61,168 nucleotides of DNA from an uncultured Chromatiaceae bacterium (GTDB lineage Bacteria > Pseudomonadota > Gammaproteobacteria > Tenderiales > Tenderiaceae), in contig CALZIO010000001.1 of the NCBI GenBank assembly GCA_945787785.1, positions 1 to 61,168 on the forward strand, in the 5' to 3' direction. The translations under genes and the position numbers were made by a program. Below, piece by piece: positions 48,329 to 57,439 of this stretch. Below the pieces are notes generated by a model. It was given only the letters and a program-made list of their open reading frames with translations, was not told the origin of the DNA and did not search any database. Position 1 is the first letter of the stretch. Each line of letters begins with the position of its first letter.

Positions 48329-49399
48329 CTATCCACCTAAATCACAATAAAAATCAATTTCTGATAGGCTATATTTATACATGTCATCTTTTGAAAGCCA
48401 GGCTTTATGCCATGAAACCACACGGCTCAGTGCTTGCTCTGTTGACCATTTCGGGCACCAACCTAACTCCTGATTCGACTTCGATGAATCCAACTTAAGA
48501 TAATTAGCCTCATGAAGCTGAGGACCATTATCCAGCACCCACTCACCATCAACACCCCATAACTCGCATATTTTGCTTGCAACCCACTCAACCGACCGTG
48601 CTTCAAATAAATTTGGACCAAAATTCCAAGCCCCACTATATTTTTGGCCATCAATATAAAGTTTTTCCACCAGAATCATATAACCGCACAATGGCTCTAA
48701 CACATGCTGCCACGGCCTAATCGCTGACGGACTTCTAATCTGAAATTGACGATTTTCAGATAACGATGACAGCGCATCGGGTACTAGCCTGTCGATCGCC
48801 CAATCACCTCCCCCTACTACATTACCTGCTCGAGCTGTAGCTATGGCACAACCATGATCATCATAGCTGGCTGCATCAAAGTAAGATCGCCGGTAAGCTG
48901 AAGTGACCAGCTCTGAACAGCCTTTGCTGCTGCTATAAGGGTCCCACCCACCCATAGGCTCATTCTCCCTATACCCCCACACCCATTCCCTGTTCTCATA
49001 ACACTTGTCCGAAGTAACATTTAGAACAGCTTTCACCCCTCCTACTTTTCGTATCGCTTCAAATAAATTTACAACTCCCATTACGTTAGTAGCATATGTA
49101 CCAACGGGATCATTGTACGACTCGCGCACCAACGGCTGTGCTGCTAAATGAATTACTATTTCTGGCTTACAATCAGAAAGGGCGCTTGTAAGCGCGTCGA
49201 GATCTCTCACATCCCCTTGTACACTAGACTCTACAGGACAGTTTACCAAAGTGTACATATTGGGGACTGTAGGGGGAGCAAGGGCATAGCCAAATAACTT
49301 TGCTCCTAATTTTTGCAGCCATAGGGTGAGCCACGTACCCTTAAATCCTGTATGCCCCGTAATAAACACACGCCTTCCATCCCAAAAACCTTTATCCAT
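48329..49399 (-). CDS. rfbG: CDP-glucose 4,6-dehydratase RfbG
   Basis: 356 residues. Extended SDR with [17 protein letters not shown] at the N-terminus, [35 protein letters not shown], and the active-site [11 protein letters not shown] (YxxxK). [14 protein letters not shown] is conserved in RfbG/DdhB. It converts CDP-glucose to CDP-4-keto-6-deoxyglucose, feeding RfbH. It is 6 bases after rfbF and its stop abuts the rfbH start. Confidence 0.94.
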   Translation of the reverse strand: MDKGFWDGRRVFITGHTGFKGTWLTLWLQKLGAKLFGYALAPPTVPNMYTLVNCPVESSVQGDVRDLDALTSALSDCKPEIVIHLAAQPLVRESYNDPVGTYATNVMGVVNLFEAIRKVGGVKAVLNVTSDKCYENREWVWGYRENEPMGGWDPYSSSKGCSELVTSAYRRSYFDAASYDDHGCAIATARAGNVVGGGDWAIDRLVPDALSSLSENRQFQIRSPSAIRPWQHVLEPLCGYMILVEKLYIDGQKYSGAWNFGPNLFEARSVEWVASKICELWGVDGEWVLDNGPQLHEANYLKLDSSKSNQELGWCPKWSTEQALSRVVSWHKAWLSKDDMYKYSLSEIDFYCDLGG

Positions 49400-49405
49400 A
49401 AAAGT

Positions 49406-50176
49406 TCAATCCCATTTCTTCCAAGGTGCAGAGTTTGAAGCCCATAACCTCTCTAAATATCGCTTATCTCTTAAAGTATCCATTGGGTGCCAGAAACCAT
49501 CATGTTCGAATGCCATTAATTGGGACTCTTTCACAAGTTGATTTAAAGGCCCTTTTTCCCAAACCGTGTCGTCTCCATCAATATAATCCAAAACTTTCGG
49601 CGACAAAACAAAGAAACCAGCATTGACCCGCGAACCTCCACCCTGAGGTTTTTCTCTAAATGATGTAACAATTGAATGAGATATATCGAGCACACCAAAT
49701 CGACCTGACGGATATATTGCTGTCAACGTTGCCAACTTCCCATGATCTTGATGAAAACGTATAACCTTATCAATATCAAGATCACATACGCCATCGCCAT
49801 ATGTAAAACAAAAATCTTCATCACCAAGATATTCTTTCACTCTCTTCAGGCGACCGCCGGTCATTGTTTGTTCACCAGTATCGACGAGAGTAACCTTCCA
49901 GTTCTCTGCTCGCTTATTGTGAACTATCATGTCATTGCTCTTCATGTCGAAGGTCACATCTGACATATGTAGAAAGTAATTAGCGAAGTATTCTTTAATG
50001 ACATACCCCTTATACCCACAACAGATGATGAAATCATTGACACCATGAACCGAATATAATTTCATGACATGCCACAATATTGGCTTTCCTCCAATTTGTA
50101 TCATGGGTTTGGGTTTGATATCAGTTTCTTCACTAACCCTGGTCCCAAGCCCCCCAGCCAATATCACCGCCTTCAT
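49406..50176 (-). CDS. rfbF: Glucose-1-phosphate cytidylyltransferase RfbF
   Basis: 256 residues from the ATG at 50176, with AAGGAGG five bases upstream. The nucleotidyltransferase start MKAVILAGGLGTRVSEETD, KPKPMIQIGGKPILWHVM, and FCFTYGDGVCDLDI are the RfbF/DdhA motifs. It makes CDP-glucose from CTP and glucose-1-phosphate, the first step to CDP-3,6-dideoxyhexoses. Its ATG overlaps the stop of a 58-codon frame just upstream (ATGA). Confidence 0.94.
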   Translation of the reverse strand: MKAVILAGGLGTRVSEETDIKPKPMIQIGGKPILWHVMKLYSVHGVNDFIICCGYKGYVIKEYFANYFLHMSDVTFDMKSNDMIVHNKRAENWKVTLVDTGEQTMTGGRLKRVKEYLGDEDFCFTYGDGVCDLDIDKVIRFHQDHGKLATLTAIYPSGRFGVLDISHSIVTSFREKPQGGGSRVNAGFFVLSPKVLDYIDGDDTVWEKGPLNQLVKESQLMAFEHDGFWHPMDTLRDKRYLERLWASNSAPWKKWD

Positions 50177-50349
50177 GAACGCCTCCTTCGTAAATGCCAA
50201 ATCTTATAATTCATGTAAGTTTTCCAGGCTGGCAGCCCGCAAATAAATCCATAAATTATTGGATAAATGTCATATCTGATTAATGCAGGAATCTTGAAAA
50301 CGAGCACCTTATCTCTAATCGGGTTCAAAGTGTCGACGTAAATTCTCAT
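50173..50349 (-). CDS. Small 58-residue protein coupled to rfbF, unknown
   Basis: An ATG at 50349, with AAGGGGA five bases upstream, opens 58 codons ending in TGA overlapping the rfbF ATG by 4 bases. Sequence pattern: MRIYVDTLNP start, a hydrophobic aromatic middle (IYPIIYGFICG, about 28-38), and a basic tail (HLRRRRS). The ribosome site and ATGA junction make real translation likely. The conserved function, if any, is unknown. It could be a leader peptide coupling rfbF, a small membrane-associated protein, or the relic of a larger glycosylation gene. Confidence 0.5.
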   Translation of the reverse strand: MRIYVDTLNPIRDKVLVFKIPALIRYDIYPIIYGFICGLPAWKTYMNYKIWHLRRRRS

Positions 50350-50386
50350 CGCATTCCCCTTTTATTACTAACCATCACTGATAGCA

Positions 50387-50421
50387 CTCTACTCTCTACT
50401 CTCTACTCTCTACTCTCGACT
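50387..50421. repeat. Heptanucleotide tandem repeat (CTCTACT)
   Basis: Four perfect CTCTACT units (50387-50414) and a fifth with one change (50415-50421). It lies 37 bases upstream of the small ORF that precedes rfbF, where promoter elements for the leftward glycan operon would be. A unit of 7 is not a multiple of 3, so it is a candidate for slipped-strand length change. Confidence 0.8.
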
Positions 50422-50691
50422 CATAACAAAAACATTCACATCGCCACTATCTGCACCACTCTCATAACCGGCATGATTAACAAAAAATACGAAATCAATC
50501 ACAAAAACAAACAATACACCCAATCAATCTCTAATAAACATAGTTGCTCATAAAACATTAACGATTGTTTTCTTAAATTGATGAGGCTTCAATGATCAGA
50601 CCTAAAGTAAATTTGGCAATTGGTCGATTATATTTACAGCAAAACCCCCATCAACCCAGAGCTTATTATTTCAATTCCAAAATTAAACATT
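50422..50691. other. AT-rich gap between the glycan island and pilB
   Basis: About 270 bases with no supported gene. It should hold the pilB promoter and the promoter of the leftward rfbF operon, but I see no convincing sigma-70 or sigma-54 site and no terminator. Confidence 0.5.
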
Positions 50692-52383
50692 ATGTTAACT
50701 GGACTTGCGCTACGACTTGTACAAGATGATCTTTTAAATGAGGCAGATGCCCAAAAGGCACACCAAGAAGCCACCGAAGAGAAAATCCCTCTCGTACGCC
50801 ATTTGGTTGGAAAAGATATACTCAATGCCCGCGATATTGCTGTTTCTGCCGCCAATGAATTTGGTGCCCCTGTCTTCGACCTTGATGTCATGGACATGGA
50901 GATGGCCGCTACCGCACTAATCGATGAAAAATTGATCAAGAAACACAACGCCTTACCCCTCACAAAACGAGGAAACAGACTTTATGTTGCCCTATCTGAC
51001 CCTACCAATCTTCAAGCCTTAGACGAAATCAAATTCGCTACTGGTGTCAGCACTGAAGCCGTCATTGTTGAAGATGACAAGCTCACAAAAATCATAGAGA
51101 AAACCCTCGAGGCCATGGACACCACCATGGATGGGCTAGATGACGCTGATCTGGATGACCTCGATATTTCTGGGGGCGATGAGGAGCCTGCCGGCGATGA
51201 TGTTAGCGAAAAAGACGCTGAAGACGCCCCAATTGTCCGATTTGTGAACAAGCTTCTGCTGGATGCTATCAACAGGGGGGCCTCTGACCTTCACTTTGAA
51301 CCGTATGAGAAAACGTACCGGGTCAGGTACCGCCAGGATGGCATGTTACAAGAAGTAGCGGCGCCTCCAATCAATCTTGCCGGTAAGATCGCAGCCCGCG
51401 TTAAGGTCATGTCACGGCTGGATATTTCCGAAAAGCGAGTTCCGCAAGATGGCCGTATGAAAATGAAGCTTTCCAAGAGCCGCGCCATCGATTTTCGTGT
51501 TAGCACCTGCCCGACCCTGTTTGGCGAAAAAATCGTCATGCGTATTTTAGACCCTACCAGCGCTCAGTTAGGTATCGATGCCTTGGGCTACGACCCGGAA
51601 CAAAAAGATTTGTATATGGAAGCCCTACATAAGCCTTATGGCATGATCCTGGTTACAGGGCCAACTGGTAGTGGTAAAACCGTTTCGCTATACACCGGCC
51701 TAAATATTCTCAATACCGCCGAGCGGAACATATCCACTGCTGAGGACCCGGCTGAAATCAATCTGCCTGGCATTAATCAGGTCAATGTAAACCCCAAGGT
51801 CGGTCTTACTTTTTCCGCCGCTCTCAAATCATTTCTACGCCAGGATCCAGACATCATTATGGTAGGGGAGATTCGTGACCTGGAAACTGCGGAAATTGCC
51901 ATCAAAGCGGCTCAGACCGGTCACATGGTGCTCTCTACCCTGCACACCAATGATGCCCCGCAGACTCTGTCCCGTTTGATGAATATGGGGGTTGCTCCTT
52001 TTAATATTGCCTCTGCCGTTTCTTTGATTATTGCCCAGCGACTTGGACGGCGTCTCTGTTCACATTGCAAGGAACCTGCCGATATACCCAGAGAGCCCTT
52101 AATCGAGGAAGGCTTCCGCGAAGACGAGGTTGATTCGCTCAAACTCTATAAAGCGGTCGGCTGTGATCAATGCACTGAAGGCTACAAAGGGCGTGTCGGC
52201 ATATATCAGGTGATGCCAATCTCGGAAGATATGGGTAGAATCATCATGTCTGGCGGTAATGCGATAGATATCGCTGACCAGGCCAAAAAGGAAGGCATCC
52301 CGGATCTGCATGATTCTGCGTTGGAAAAACTGCGCCAGGGCGTTACCAGCCTGGAAGAAATCAATCGGGTAATCACGGAGTAG
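50692..52383 (+). CDS. pilB: Type IV pilus assembly ATPase PilB
   Basis: 563 residues from the ATG at 50692. The frame is open 24 codons further up to a TTG at 50620, but homology begins at TGLALRLVQDDLLNE. N-terminal MshEN/N1 domain, then the GspE-type ATPase with Walker A GPTGSGKT (about 323-330), Asp box TAEDPAEI, Walker B and His box (QDPDIIMVGEIRD, STLHTNDA), and the tetracysteine zinc site CSHCK...CDQC. It powers pilin polymerisation at the cytoplasmic face. No Shine-Dalgarno precedes the ATG. First gene of pilB-pilC-pilD. Confidence 0.95.
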   Translation: MLTGLALRLVQDDLLNEADAQKAHQEATEEKIPLVRHLVGKDILNARDIAVSAANEFGAPVFDLDVMDMEMAATALIDEKLIKKHNALPLTKRGNRLYVALSDPTNLQALDEIKFATGVSTEAVIVEDDKLTKIIEKTLEAMDTTMDGLDDADLDDLDISGGDEEPAGDDVSEKDAEDAPIVRFVNKLLLDAINRGASDLHFEPYEKTYRVRYRQDGMLQEVAAPPINLAGKIAARVKVMSRLDISEKRVPQDGRMKMKLSKSRAIDFRVSTCPTLFGEKIVMRILDPTSAQLGIDALGYDPEQKDLYMEALHKPYGMILVTGPTGSGKTVSLYTGLNILNTAERNISTAEDPAEINLPGINQVNVNPKVGLTFSAALKSFLRQDPDIIMVGEIRDLETAEIAIKAAQTGHMVLSTLHTNDAPQTLSRLMNMGVAPFNIASAVSLIIAQRLGRRLCSHCKEPADIPREPLIEEGFREDEVDSLKLYKAVGCDQCTEGYKGRVGIYQVMPISEDMGRIIMSGGNAIDIADQAKKEGIPDLHDSALEKLRQGVTSLEEINRVITE

Positions 52384-52386
52384 GAA

Positions 52387-53616
52387 ATGGCAGAAAAAGC
52401 AACATCCAAGCAGGACACGTTTCTCTGGGAAGGGACAGATAAACGCGGCAATCGTGCTAAAGGCGAAATACGCGGCGTCTCACCGACGCTTGCCAAAGCC
52501 GAACTACGGCGTCAGGGCATCAATCCGCTTAAGGTCAGGAAAAAGCCTAAACCACTTTTAGGCGGGGCAGCCAGAAAGAAAAAAATCACCGCAAAAGACA
52601 TCTCTATTTTCAGTCGCCAAATGGCCACCATGATGAGTTCCGGCGTCCCCCTTGTTCAAGCCTTTGACATTGTCGGCCGTGGCCACGAAAACCCTGCCAT
52701 GCAGGAAATGTTGATGAAAATCAAAAACGATATAGAGGGAGGCAATTCTTTCGCTGAGGCACTCTCAAAATTCCCCAACCACTTCGACGGTCTCTATTGC
52801 AACTTGGTTAATTCCGGCGAACAGGCGGGTATCCTTGAAACTATGCTGCACAAGATTGCCATTTATAAGGAAAAAATTGAGGCCATCAAGGGCAAGATAA
52901 AAAAGGCACTTTTCTATCCTACTTCAGTTATTGTCGCCGCAATTATTGTTACAGGCATACTTTTGTATTTTGTGGTTCCTCAATTTGCCGCGCTTTTCCA
53001 GGGCTTTGGTGCTGACTTACCTGCTTTGACCCAACTTGTCATCGATATGTCCAACTTTATGGTCGAGTCTTGGTATATTGTTGTAGGTGCAATTGTGGCC
53101 GTTGTTTATGCTTTCATTAATGCAAAGAAAAAGTCCCAAGGCTTTCGTGACGCCTTGGATCGCTTTGCACTTAAGGCACCCATTTTTGGCGACATCTTTC
53201 GTAAGGCAACAATTGCTCGCTTTGCCCGGACCTTATCCACCATGTTTGCCGCTGGCGTACCCTTGGTTGAAGCCATGACCACAGTAGCCGGTGCAGCCGG
53301 TAATGTAGTTTACGCCAATGCAATTCTGCGTATGCGCGACGAAATTTCGACAGGTATTTCGCTGCAACAAGCCATGCGCCAGAGCCAGCTGTTTCCAAAT
53401 ATGGTGGTACAGCTGGTCGCTATCGGTGAAGAAGCAGGCTCCATCGATGCCATGCTGGCCAAAGTGGCTGATTTCTATGAAGAAGAAGTCGACAATGCGG
53501 TAGATGGCCTCAGTAGCTTGATGGAACCGCTAATCATGGCCTTTCTTGGTGTCATCATCGGTGGCTTGGTTATCGCCATGTACCTGCCAATCTTCAAGAT
53601 GGGTGAGGTTGTTTAA
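52387..53616 (+). CDS. pilC: Type IV pilus inner-membrane platform protein PilC
   Basis: 409 residues. Two GspF/T2SSF domains, each beginning with the FSRQMATMMSSGVPLVQAFDI or FARTLSTMFAAGVPLVEAM pattern, and three membrane spans (about 176-198, 225-245, 378-400). It couples PilB and PilT ATPases to pilin in the inner membrane. It is 3 bases after pilB and 14 before pilD, so an operon. Confidence 0.95.
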   Translation: MAEKATSKQDTFLWEGTDKRGNRAKGEIRGVSPTLAKAELRRQGINPLKVRKKPKPLLGGAARKKKITAKDISIFSRQMATMMSSGVPLVQAFDIVGRGHENPAMQEMLMKIKNDIEGGNSFAEALSKFPNHFDGLYCNLVNSGEQAGILETMLHKIAIYKEKIEAIKGKIKKALFYPTSVIVAAIIVTGILLYFVVPQFAALFQGFGADLPALTQLVIDMSNFMVESWYIVVGAIVAVVYAFINAKKKSQGFRDALDRFALKAPIFGDIFRKATIARFARTLSTMFAAGVPLVEAMTTVAGAAGNVVYANAILRMRDEISTGISLQQAMRQSQLFPNMVVQLVAIGEEAGSIDAMLAKVADFYEEEVDNAVDGLSSLMEPLIMAFLGVIIGGLVIAMYLPIFKMGEVV

Positions 53617-53630
53617 GCTCTCACCAGAAG

Positions 53631-54506
53631 ATGATGATTCTCGACTATCTCGAAGGCAATCTCGCTTTCTTCATCATCTTTGTGTCTATTCTTGGGGCAA
53701 TGGTTGGCAGCTTCCTGAATGTGGTGATTTATCGCTTGCCTGTAATGATGGAACGCCAGTGGCGCCAGCACTGTACCGAGCTGGATAATCCAGACGCTAC
53801 TGAACAAACTCATGAGCCATTCAACTTGGCAAAACCAGACTCCCGCTGCCCCCACTGTGGCCACAAAATTCGCGCCTGGGAAAATATCCCTATTCTCAGC
53901 TTCCTCTTTCTTAAGGGCGGCTGTTCTGGATGTGGAGCCAAAATCTCACTGCGCTACCCCATTATTGAAGCCCTGACCGCAGCTTTGTCTGGCTTTGCTG
54001 CCTGGCAGTTCGGCGTTTCCTGGGAAACTGCTGGTGCCCTTCTGCTGACCTGGAGCCTGATCCCCCTGACCATGATCGACATCGATCATCAATTGCTACC
54101 CGACAACATCACCTTGCCCTTCCTGTGGATCGGCCTGGGGCTCAATCTGTTTGGCATCTACACAGATCTCAGCTCAGCTGTGATCGGTGCTATGGCCGGT
54201 TATCTCGTCCTCTGGGCAGTCTACTGGGGATTTAAGCTGTTAACCGGTAAGGAAGGCATGGGCTATGGTGATTTCAAATTACTTGCCTTGCTCGGCGCCT
54301 GGATGGGTTGGCAGCATTTGCCGGCGATCATCCTGCTATCTTCTCTGGTCGGCGCCGTGATTGGCATTGGCATGATAGTCATCCATGGACGTGACCGCAG
54401 CATCCCGATCCCCTTTGGCCCCTATCTGGCCATTGCAGGTCTGATTGCCTTTTACTGGGGAGATGAGCTAACCAACACCTACCTGCGTATGAGTGGTCTC
54501 AGCTAA
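53631..54506 (+). CDS. pilD: Prepilin peptidase/N-methyltransferase PilD
   Basis: 291 residues. An N-terminal methyltransferase domain with zinc cysteines Cys73, Cys76, Cys98 and Cys101 (CPHCG...CSGCG), and an aspartic protease with Asp150/Asp152 (MIDIDHQLLPD) and GxGD-type Asp214 (GYGDFKLL). About eight membrane spans. It cuts and N-methylates all the prepilins in this window: FimU, both PilV, PilW, PilX, PilE, and PilA. Last gene of pilB-pilC-pilD. Confidence 0.95.
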   Translation: MMILDYLEGNLAFFIIFVSILGAMVGSFLNVVIYRLPVMMERQWRQHCTELDNPDATEQTHEPFNLAKPDSRCPHCGHKIRAWENIPILSFLFLKGGCSGCGAKISLRYPIIEALTAALSGFAAWQFGVSWETAGALLLTWSLIPLTMIDIDHQLLPDNITLPFLWIGLGLNLFGIYTDLSSAVIGAMAGYLVLWAVYWGFKLLTGKEGMGYGDFKLLALLGAWMGWQHLPAIILLSSLVGAVIGIGMIVIHGRDRSIPIPFGPYLAIAGLIAFYWGDELTNTYLRMSGLS

Positions 54507-54547
54507 GCGGCTTGCACCTCTTGCCCCATTCGGGCCACACTTCCACG

Positions 54548-54694
54548 CATGGGCACCTCTAATAATCCGCTGAAGCCGCGTTTGCGGCGTTGCAAACGAG
54601 CTCAAAATGCTCATTTACTTCGTGTAAACTGCGCTTTTTCTCTCGTTTTCGCCTTGCCATCATCGGCTTGATCGAATTATTAGAGGTGCCCATG
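54548..54694. mobile_element. MITE-like element ending at the coaE start codon
   Basis: About 147 bases. The 19-base perfect inverted repeat CATGGGCACCTCTAATAAT (54548-54566) recurs inverted at 54676-54694, and similarity continues inward for about 12 bases. Inside is CGTTTGC (54579-54585)-N6-GCAAACG (54592-54598). No open frame. The right terminal repeat holds GAGGTG, which serves as the coaE ribosome site. I see no clear target duplication. Confidence 0.65.
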
Positions 54695-55308
54695 TGTTAA
54701 TCATTGGTCTAACTGGTGGTATTGGCAGCGGCAAATCCACTATCTGCAAGCTTTTCACAGATCTTGGTGTCCCGGTAATTGACGCCGACATTATTGCGCG
54801 CCAAGTCGTAGCACCTGACCAACCTGCGTTGGGACAGATCAAAAAGGCTTTTGGTGAAGCGGTAATCACTAAAACAGGCCAACTGGACCGCAGCAAACTA
54901 CGTTCAATAGTCTTTGACAACCCAACTAAGCGCAAACAGTTAGAGGCCATACTCCATCCCGCTATTCAAGCAGAGATGCAGCACCAGGCTGAAGAACTCG
55001 ACACCCCTTACTGCATCTTTGCCATCCCCCTGCTCATCGAGGTCAATCAGATCTCGATGGTTGACCGCATACTGGTTGTCGACGCCCCGGACGATCTGCG
55101 CCGCCAACGAATCAAAGAACGCGATCAGTTGGAAGAGCAAGAAATCAACGCCATTTTCGCTGCCCAGCTTACCCGGGAGGAACGCCTCGTCCATGCTGAT
55201 GACATCATCCGCAACGATTCAGACATCGCCCATCTGCAAACTCAAGTTCTTGATTTAAATAGCCGTTATCTTGAAATAGCGAAACTGGAAAAATACAGAG
55301 GAAAATAA
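54694..55308 (+). CDS. coaE: Dephospho-CoA kinase CoaE
   Basis: 204 residues with a GTG start. Walker A GGIGSGKS at residues 8-15, DADIIARQVV, LHPAI, and the LID region RRQRIKERD. It phosphorylates dephospho-CoA in the last step of CoA synthesis. Downstream of pilD as in many gammaproteobacteria, but the junction is interrupted by a MITE-like element: GAGGTG in its terminal repeat (54683-54688) is five bases upstream of the GTG. An ATG two bases earlier is followed at once by a stop and cannot be the start. Confidence 0.94.
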   Translation: MLIIGLTGGIGSGKSTICKLFTDLGVPVIDADIIARQVVAPDQPALGQIKKAFGEAVITKTGQLDRSKLRSIVFDNPTKRKQLEAILHPAIQAEMQHQAEELDTPYCIFAIPLLIEVNQISMVDRILVVDAPDDLRRQRIKERDQLEEQEINAIFAAQLTREERLVHADDIIRNDSDIAHLQTQVLDLNSRYLEIAKLEKYRGK

Positions 55309-55431
55309 TCGACTCCGTTTCAAATACTGCATATGCTGGTTTACAGAAGAAACTGTTCGCGTAAACTACGGGGTTTGGCACATTACCCTTCTTTTGACAC
55401 AATCAACGTGAACAGACATCTCGCCACAGCC

Positions 55432-56250
55432 ATGCAGCATAATCATCAAATTCAATCTGTGGAATCCAAGGGACGACAACAAACCGTGCCAGAACAAATT
55501 ATCTACGAACAACCACTGAATGAAAGAACCCGCACCCTGATGCGGTTGGAATTTCTGTTTGGGCAAGCCAATACCTACACCTATCGTAACAGCGGCTGGG
55601 ATAGCCGCGCTGCCGTCAATACCCTTTTTGAAATAATCAACGTGCTTGGCCGGGCCGATCTCAAAACGGAGATCATGAAAGAGCTGGAACGTCAGGCAGC
55701 CTATCTGGAAAAAATAGCAGAAAATCCCCAGGTAGATAAGGGCAGGCTCGTAAAAATCCTTGATGAGATGGATGTGTTGATTGATAGTCTCCACGGTCTC
55801 AGAGCTCAAGACATGGATATTCGCAACAACGAATTTCTCACCAGCATCAAACAACGCACTAATATTGCCGGTGGCTCCTGCGATTTTGATCTACCCGCCT
55901 ACCACTTCTGGTTGTCACAGCCTGAAGAAAAGCGCGTAATGGATATTCAGGCTTGGTTAGAGCCATTTGAACCGATTCAGCGGTCAGTAAACCTGATTCT
56001 GCGCCTAATTCGGGACAGCGCCCAGACCAACCACGAAGTTGCCGAAGCGGGCTTTTTTCAAAAGTCTCTCGACACAAACAGCTGCCCCCAATTGGTCCGG
56101 GTGACGCTTGTCGGTGACACACCCTGTTTTGCTGAAATCAGCGGCGGTAAACACCGTTTCACCATTCGCTTCATGCAGAGCCAGTTTTGTGATCGCCCAA
56201 CCCAAATGGATCAAGACATTCCGTTTAAACTCACTTGCTGCATTTTATGA
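55432..56250 (+). CDS. zapD: Cell division protein ZapD
   Basis: 272 residues from the ATG at 55432; the frame is open upstream to 55333. Homology proper begins near [23 protein letters not shown], so an in-frame GTG at 55489, with AAGGGA upstream, is a fair alternative start (253 residues, close to E. coli ZapD). Further ZapD motifs: [29 protein letters not shown] and [13 protein letters not shown]. It crosslinks FtsZ filaments at the division ring. It is located in the coaE-zapD-yacG order seen in E. coli, and its stop overlaps the yacG start. Confidence 0.92.
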   Translation: MQHNHQIQSVESKGRQQTVPEQIIYEQPLNERTRTLMRLEFLFGQANTYTYRNSGWDSRAAVNTLFEIINVLGRADLKTEIMKELERQAAYLEKIAENPQVDKGRLVKILDEMDVLIDSLHGLRAQDMDIRNNEFLTSIKQRTNIAGGSCDFDLPAYHFWLSQPEEKRVMDIQAWLEPFEPIQRSVNLILRLIRDSAQTNHEVAEAGFFQKSLDTNSCPQLVRVTLVGDTPCFAEISGGKHRFTIRFMQSQFCDRPTQMDQDIPFKLTCCIL

Positions 56251-56450
56251 GTGAGACCTCAACCAAAGTAGCCTGCCCGACCTGCGGCAAAGCTGTCATC
56301 TGGAACAAAGATTCAACGTGGCGCCCCTTTTGTAGTGAGCGCTGCAAATTGATTGATTTGGGTGCCTGGGCTGACGAATCAAATCGTATCGAGGGTGAAG
56401 AACTGCCCACTCAGGTGGAATCAAACGACGAATTCTATAATAATCACTGA
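56247..56450 (+). CDS. yacG: DNA gyrase inhibitor YacG (zinc protein)
   Basis: 67 residues. Four-Cys zinc site CPTCGK...FCSERCK, followed by [14 protein letters not shown], all diagnostic for YacG. It binds GyrB and inhibits gyrase. The ATG overlaps the zapD stop by 4 bases. Confidence 0.94.
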   Translation: MSETSTKVACPTCGKAVIWNKDSTWRPFCSERCKLIDLGAWADESNRIEGEELPTQVESNDEFYNNH

Positions 56451-56480
56451 AAATATAAGCCCATCATCCGCTTCAGGGGC

Positions 56481-57425
56481 TTAAACTCCCGGCCACAGAC
56501 TTCTGATGGCCGCGATGCCCTGCCCACCGGACTTAAAAGACTGCTCCAGGTCATCTCGACTGACCCCACCCAGTGCGTAGATTGGGATAGGCATATCATC
56601 TATCAAACACTGCATCTCATCCCAACCCAAAGGCTCAGTATCCGGATGACTCTTGGTCCACTTAATGGGTGATAACAGGGCAAAATCGGCATCCAACTTG
56701 AGTGCCAGCTGCAACTCTTCCTCGCTGTGACATGAGGCTGCGACTATGTATTCTTTCCCCAATGGGCGTTGGCTAAGCGAACGTAAGCGACCACTGCTAA
56801 GTTGGACACCATCTGCACCGACCTCAGCCACCCACTCCGGCTCACCATTGAGTAACACCCTGGCGTCATAAGCGTGACAACGTGTCACCACCTGTTTTGC
56901 TAATTGTTTATAAGCAGCAGCATCCATACCCTTGGCACGCAATTGCACCAGACGAATACCATTCTGCAAGGCTGTTTCCAACTTTTCCAGAAACTCATGC
57001 GCATCTTCTTCAGGCGTGGGGGTAATCAGATAACAGTCTGGCAAACTCAAGGCCGATAAAATCGGCCGGTTCGCCTCGGGGAATTCCCGTGCGGACAGCT
57101 CCTCAACAGCACACCACTCAATCGGTTGTCCCTCACGGCCATGTGGCTCGCCCTTGAAGGCATCAACCCGCCAGACATCCAACAACACAGATTTATCAGG
57201 ATAATGATGCTTGACCCGGATCATTGGCCGCGCGCGTTGCACATTAATACCCAACTCTTCCTGTAATTCCCGGCCCAGAGCGGTTAAAACATCCTCGTCA
57301 GTTTCTACCTTGCCTCCAGGAAATTCCCATAAGCCACCCTGATGTTTGTCTTCTGGGCGCTTCGCAATCAAGACTTGATCTTGATCATTACAGATCACCG
57401 CAGCTGCGACATGTACAAAATCCAT
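56481..57425 (-). CDS. mutT: Nudix hydrolase (MutT) fused to a ThiE/TenI-like domain
   Basis: 314 residues. Residues 1-125: Nudix domain with box GGKVETDEDVLTALGRELQEELGI (about 37-60), MutT-like, expected to clear 8-oxo-dGTP. Residues about 130-314: a TIM-barrel domain resembling thiamine-phosphate synthase/TenI (RLVQLRAKGMDAAAYKQLA, and GADGVQLSSGRL). This fusion is widespread in Gammaproteobacteria. The role of the ThiE-like half is not established and it may be a TenI relic. Convergent with yacG. Confidence 0.9.
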   Translation of the reverse strand: MDFVHVAAAVICNDQDQVLIAKRPEDKHQGGLWEFPGGKVETDEDVLTALGRELQEELGINVQRARPMIRVKHHYPDKSVLLDVWRVDAFKGEPHGREGQPIEWCAVEELSAREFPEANRPILSALSLPDCYLITPTPEEDAHEFLEKLETALQNGIRLVQLRAKGMDAAAYKQLAKQVVTRCHAYDARVLLNGEPEWVAEVGADGVQLSSGRLRSLSQRPLGKEYIVAASCHSEEELQLALKLDADFALLSPIKWTKSHPDTEPLGWDEMQCLIDDMPIPIYALGGVSRDDLEQSFKSGGQGIAAIRSLWPGV

Positions 57426-57439
57426 AACAACCCTGTTAA

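Noticed and set aside
54551-54691. Small RNA gene between pilD and coaE
   Set aside because: The fold is explained by the inverted terminal repeats of a MITE-like element; no promoter seen.
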